15,089 nucleotides of DNA from JBEKZQ01 sp049509675. GTDB taxonomy: Bacteria > Planctomycetota > Planctomycetia > Pirellulales > Thermoguttaceae. The DNA lies in NCBI GenBank assembly GCA_049509675.1, contig JBEKZQ010000120.1:1-15089 (forward strand), given 5' to 3'. The translations under genes were made by a program, and so were the position numbers. Of this stretch, positions 13,277-15,089 are shown piece by piece; the first letter of the stretch is position 1, and each line of letters opens with the position of its first letter. Under the pieces are notes generated by a model that saw nothing but the letters and a program-made list of their open reading frames with translations, did not search any database and was not told the origin of the DNA.

Positions 13277-15089
13277 GTGCATAGTGCGACCGAAAAGCCG
13301 ACAACATCCATTGAAGCGAACGAGGAAAGGGCCAACTCGCGCGTGAGCGATAACAAGGATCGGACAGGAAACCGATTGGGGACTGTCCCAATTTTCGTTC
13401 GACGAAAATGGGACTGTCCCCTTCCCCGATGCGCCGGAACCGCGGCCTTTGCGACCGCCCTTCGGTCGCTGCCCCCCGCCCCGCCGGACGCGGCCCGGGC
13501 CTTCCGGCGGATGCGCCTGCGGATGGGCAAGACGCTGCTGCGGCAGGCGCTGGCCCGGGCGCGGTTCCGACTGTGCCTGGTGCTCGGCCTGAGCATCGTG
13601 TTGTGGTTGGCGCTTTTCCAACTGCTCAGCGAGGGCTTCCTCTTCCTGCGGCAGACGGTTCCCAACCCGACCCACGATCAGATCGTCGAGGCGGTGTGCT
13701 CCACCTTCTTCGCGGCATTGATGCTGATGCTCATATTCTCGTCGAGCCTGATCTTGTACGGATCGTTGTTCCGTTGCCGGGAAATCGCCATGTTGCTCAC
13801 CTTGCCGGTGCGGGACGAACAACTCTTTCTCCACAAGTTCGGCGAGGCCGTGCTGTTGAGCAGTTGGGGATTCCTGCTCCTGGGCAGTCCGCTGGTGCTG
13901 GCCTTCGGCCTGGTGTCGGACGCCCCGTGGTATTACTATGCCATGTTGCCGCCGCTGTTGATCGCATTCATTCATATCCCGGCGGCGATCGGCGCCGTGC
14001 TTTGCCTGGCGGTCGTCTACGGTTTGCCGCGGCATCGCGCGCATGTGCTGCTGGCCGGGGGCGCGGCCCTGCTGGCGGTCTTGCTTTGGCTGGTAAGTTC
14101 CCTGGTGAGGCCGGAAGGCGATCTCTTGACCGCCGGCTGGTTCCAGGAGATGCTCGGTCGGTTGCAATTGACCGAGTACCGCCTGTTGCCCAGTTGGTGG
14201 GTAAGCGCGGGGCTGTTGGCCGGCGCCGGCAGGCAGTGGTCCGACGGCCTGATGTTCCTGGTGTTGATGATTTCCAATGCGCTGTTCTTTCGCCAACTGG
14301 CCGCGGGGATGGCCCGCCGCTGCTATCGGTCGGCCTATAGCGGACTATCGCAGGCCTGGACGCGACCCAAGCGGATCCGCGCGTCGCACTTCGACCGCTG
14401 CCTCGCGTGGATGCTGCGCTTTCTGCCCTCCACCCTCTCCCTGTTGGTGATTAAGGACATGCGCTTGTTTCGCCGCGACCCGGTGCAATGGTCGCAGTTC
14501 CTGATTTTCGTGGGCCTGCTGGCTTTGTACTTCCTCAACATCCGCCGCTTCAGCTACAGCATCCATTATGCCGGTTGGGTGAGCATGATCAGCTTGTTGA
14601 ATCTCTCGGTGGTCGGATTGCTGATGTCGACGTTCACCACGCGATTTGTCTTTCCCATGATCAGCCTGGAGAGTCGCCGCTTCTGGCTGCTGGGCCTGTT
14701 GCCCATTCGCCGCGACACGCTATTGTTGGGCAAGTTCCTATTCGCCGTGGGAAACTCGCTGCTGCCGTGTTCGCTGTTGGTCCTGCTGAGCGACGTGATG
14801 CTCCGCGTCGCCCCGGCCGTGTTAGGATTCCACCAGTTGACCTGCGTGGTGCTCTGCCTGGGGCTGTCGGGGATCGCCGTGGGCCTGGGGGCCCGCTTCC
14901 CCAATCCCCGCGAGCAATCGCCGGCGCGGATCGCCGCCGGTTTTGGCGGAACGCTGAACCTGGTGATCAGCACCACCTACATTCTGCTGGTGGTGGTGCT
15001 CAGCGCGGTGCCTTGCCACTTCTACTTCGTTACGCAGTATGCCCAGAGCATCATGCCGATGGCCGAGGCCCTCGCGTTCCATGGCTGGT
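13277..15089 (+). CDS. ABC transporter permease (ABC-2/putative exporter type), C-terminus outside the window
   Basis: This frame is open from just after the ATPase stop to the window end. From about 13500 it encodes a polytopic membrane protein with many hydrophobic segments: 'RLCLVLGLSIVLWLALFQLL', 'FFAALMLMLIFSSSLILYG', 'WGFLLLGSPLVLAFGLV', 'LIAFIHIPAAIGAVLCLAVV', 'GGAALLAVLLWLV' and more after 14490. The soluble 'SLFRCREIAMLLTLPVRDEQ' segment between helices fits exporter permeases in which the ATPase-coupling loop follows the first helices. With the ATPase (about 15 bp upstream) and the anchored protein before it, it forms a three-gene transporter locus; substrate unknown. The start is uncertain: GTG 13277 gives a polar leader of about 78 residues containing two palindromic elements, while ATG 13511 would begin close to the first helix. 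Alignment-like features begin slightly before 13511. Confidence 0.85.
   Translation, partial: MHSATEKPTTSIEANEERANSRVSDNKDRTGNRLGTVPIFVRRKWDCPLPRCAGTAAFATALRSLPPAPPDAARAFRRMRLRMGKTLLRQALARARFRLCLVLGLSIVLWLALFQLLSEGFLFLRQTVPNPTHDQIVEAVCSTFFAALMLMLIFSSSLILYGSLFRCREIAMLLTLPVRDEQLFLHKFGEAVLLSSWGFLLLGSPLVLAFGLVSDAPWYYYAMLPPLLIAFIHIPAAIGAVLCLAVVYGLPRHRAHVLLAGGAALLAVLLWLVSSLVRPEGDLLTAGWFQEMLGRLQLTEYRLLPSWWVSAGLLAGAGRQWSDGLMFLVLMISNALFFRQLAAGMARRCYRSAYSGLSQAWTRPKRIRASHFDRCLAWMLRFLPSTLSLLVIKDMRLFRRDPVQWSQFLIFVGLLALYFLNIRRFSYSIHYAGWVSMISLLNLSVVGLLMSTFTTRFVFPMISLESRRFWLLGLLPIRRDTLLLGKFLFAVGNSLLPCSLLVLLSDVMLRVAPAVLGFHQLTCVVLCLGLSGIAVGLGARFPNPREQSPARIAAGFGGTLNLVISTTYILLVVVLSAVPCHFYFVTQYAQSIMPMAEALAFHGW
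13378..13421. repeat. Composite palindromic element (GGGACTGTCCC family), copy B, in the permease leader
   Basis: The left arm is at 13378-13397 (GGGGACTGTCCCA then ATTTTCG), the loop TTCGA at 13398-13402, and the right arm at 13403-13421 (CGAAAAT then GGGACTGTCCCC). It shares arms with the copy at 4696-4758 but has a 5-nt rather than 25-nt centre. In the permease frame it reads 'GTVPIFVRRKWDCPLP', with no stop codon. Confidence 0.85.
13451..13469. repeat. Palindrome GCGACCG-CCCTT-CGGTCGC
   Basis: Perfect 7-bp stem with a 5-nt loop, 30 bp after copy B of the composite element and inside the permease leader. It is the third palindrome within 240 bp at the ATPase/permease junction. Confidence 0.6.

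Noticed and set aside
12449..14296. A 615-codon minus-strand frame across the ABC ATPase and permease
   Set aside because: Gln/His/Arg-rich antisense shadow; the plus strand has Walker motifs and membrane helices.
13408..14340. A 310-codon plus-strand frame in the permease region
   Set aside because: Pro/Arg/Gly-rich; the adjacent frame encodes regular membrane helices and stays open to the window end.

Overview
The window reads as chromosomal DNA from a planctomycete, probably a Pirellulales-like member of the Planctomycetota. Reasons: high GC with strongly GC-biased third codon positions; two proteins whose N-termini carry the planctomycete-type 'LEPLEAR-LL' (LEPR-XLL) motif; a pair of exported oxidoreductases (Gfo/Idh/MocA type and a Tat-exported TIM barrel); several genes without a Shine-Dalgarno; and several families of short palindromic elements in and between genes. 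The assignment is inferred from these traits, not from a marker gene.

Layout. Positions 1-3012 (minus strand) hold two tandem genes for cell-surface or secreted proteins. The downstream one runs off the left edge, has 90-residue Ig-like repeats, and is broken by an apparent -1 frameshift near 532. The upstream one is a complete 598-residue Asn/Thr/Gly-rich protein. A 441-bp AT-richer divergent spacer (3013-3453) follows. Next, on plus, are a large three-domain lipid enzyme (PlsC acyltransferase, acyl-carrier domain, AMP-forming acyl ligase; 3454-6183) and a YfcE-type metallophosphoesterase (6347-6808). A minus-strand block then carries, in transcription order, a cyclophilin lipoprotein (11303-10608), a tiny membrane-peptide ORF, an ArsR-family regulator (10347-9973), a small unrecognised ORF, a Tat-exported aldo-keto-reductase-like protein (9605-8676), a Gfo/Idh/MocA oxidoreductase (8663-7368), and a hicBA toxin-antitoxin pair (7277-6845). 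From 11538 to the right edge, plus-strand genes form an ABC-transporter locus: a membrane-anchored protein of unknown function, an ATPase, and a polytopic permease that is cut off by the window end.

Most striking points. (1) The PlsC-ACP-ligase fusion looks able to activate, carry and transfer an acyl chain in one polypeptide. (2) A composite palindromic element built on GGGACTGTCCC occurs twice, both times inside open coding frames: once within the ligase domain of that enzyme and once at the ATPase/permease junction. That junction also holds two other palindromes, and the ATPase and permease share one reading frame separated by a single TGA. (3) A heptamer array with telomere-like, G-quadruplex-capable complement lies directly before the ATPase start. 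(4) The cyclophilin has lost its catalytic arginine. Good sigma70-like promoters are visible before the ABC locus, before hicBA and before arsR.
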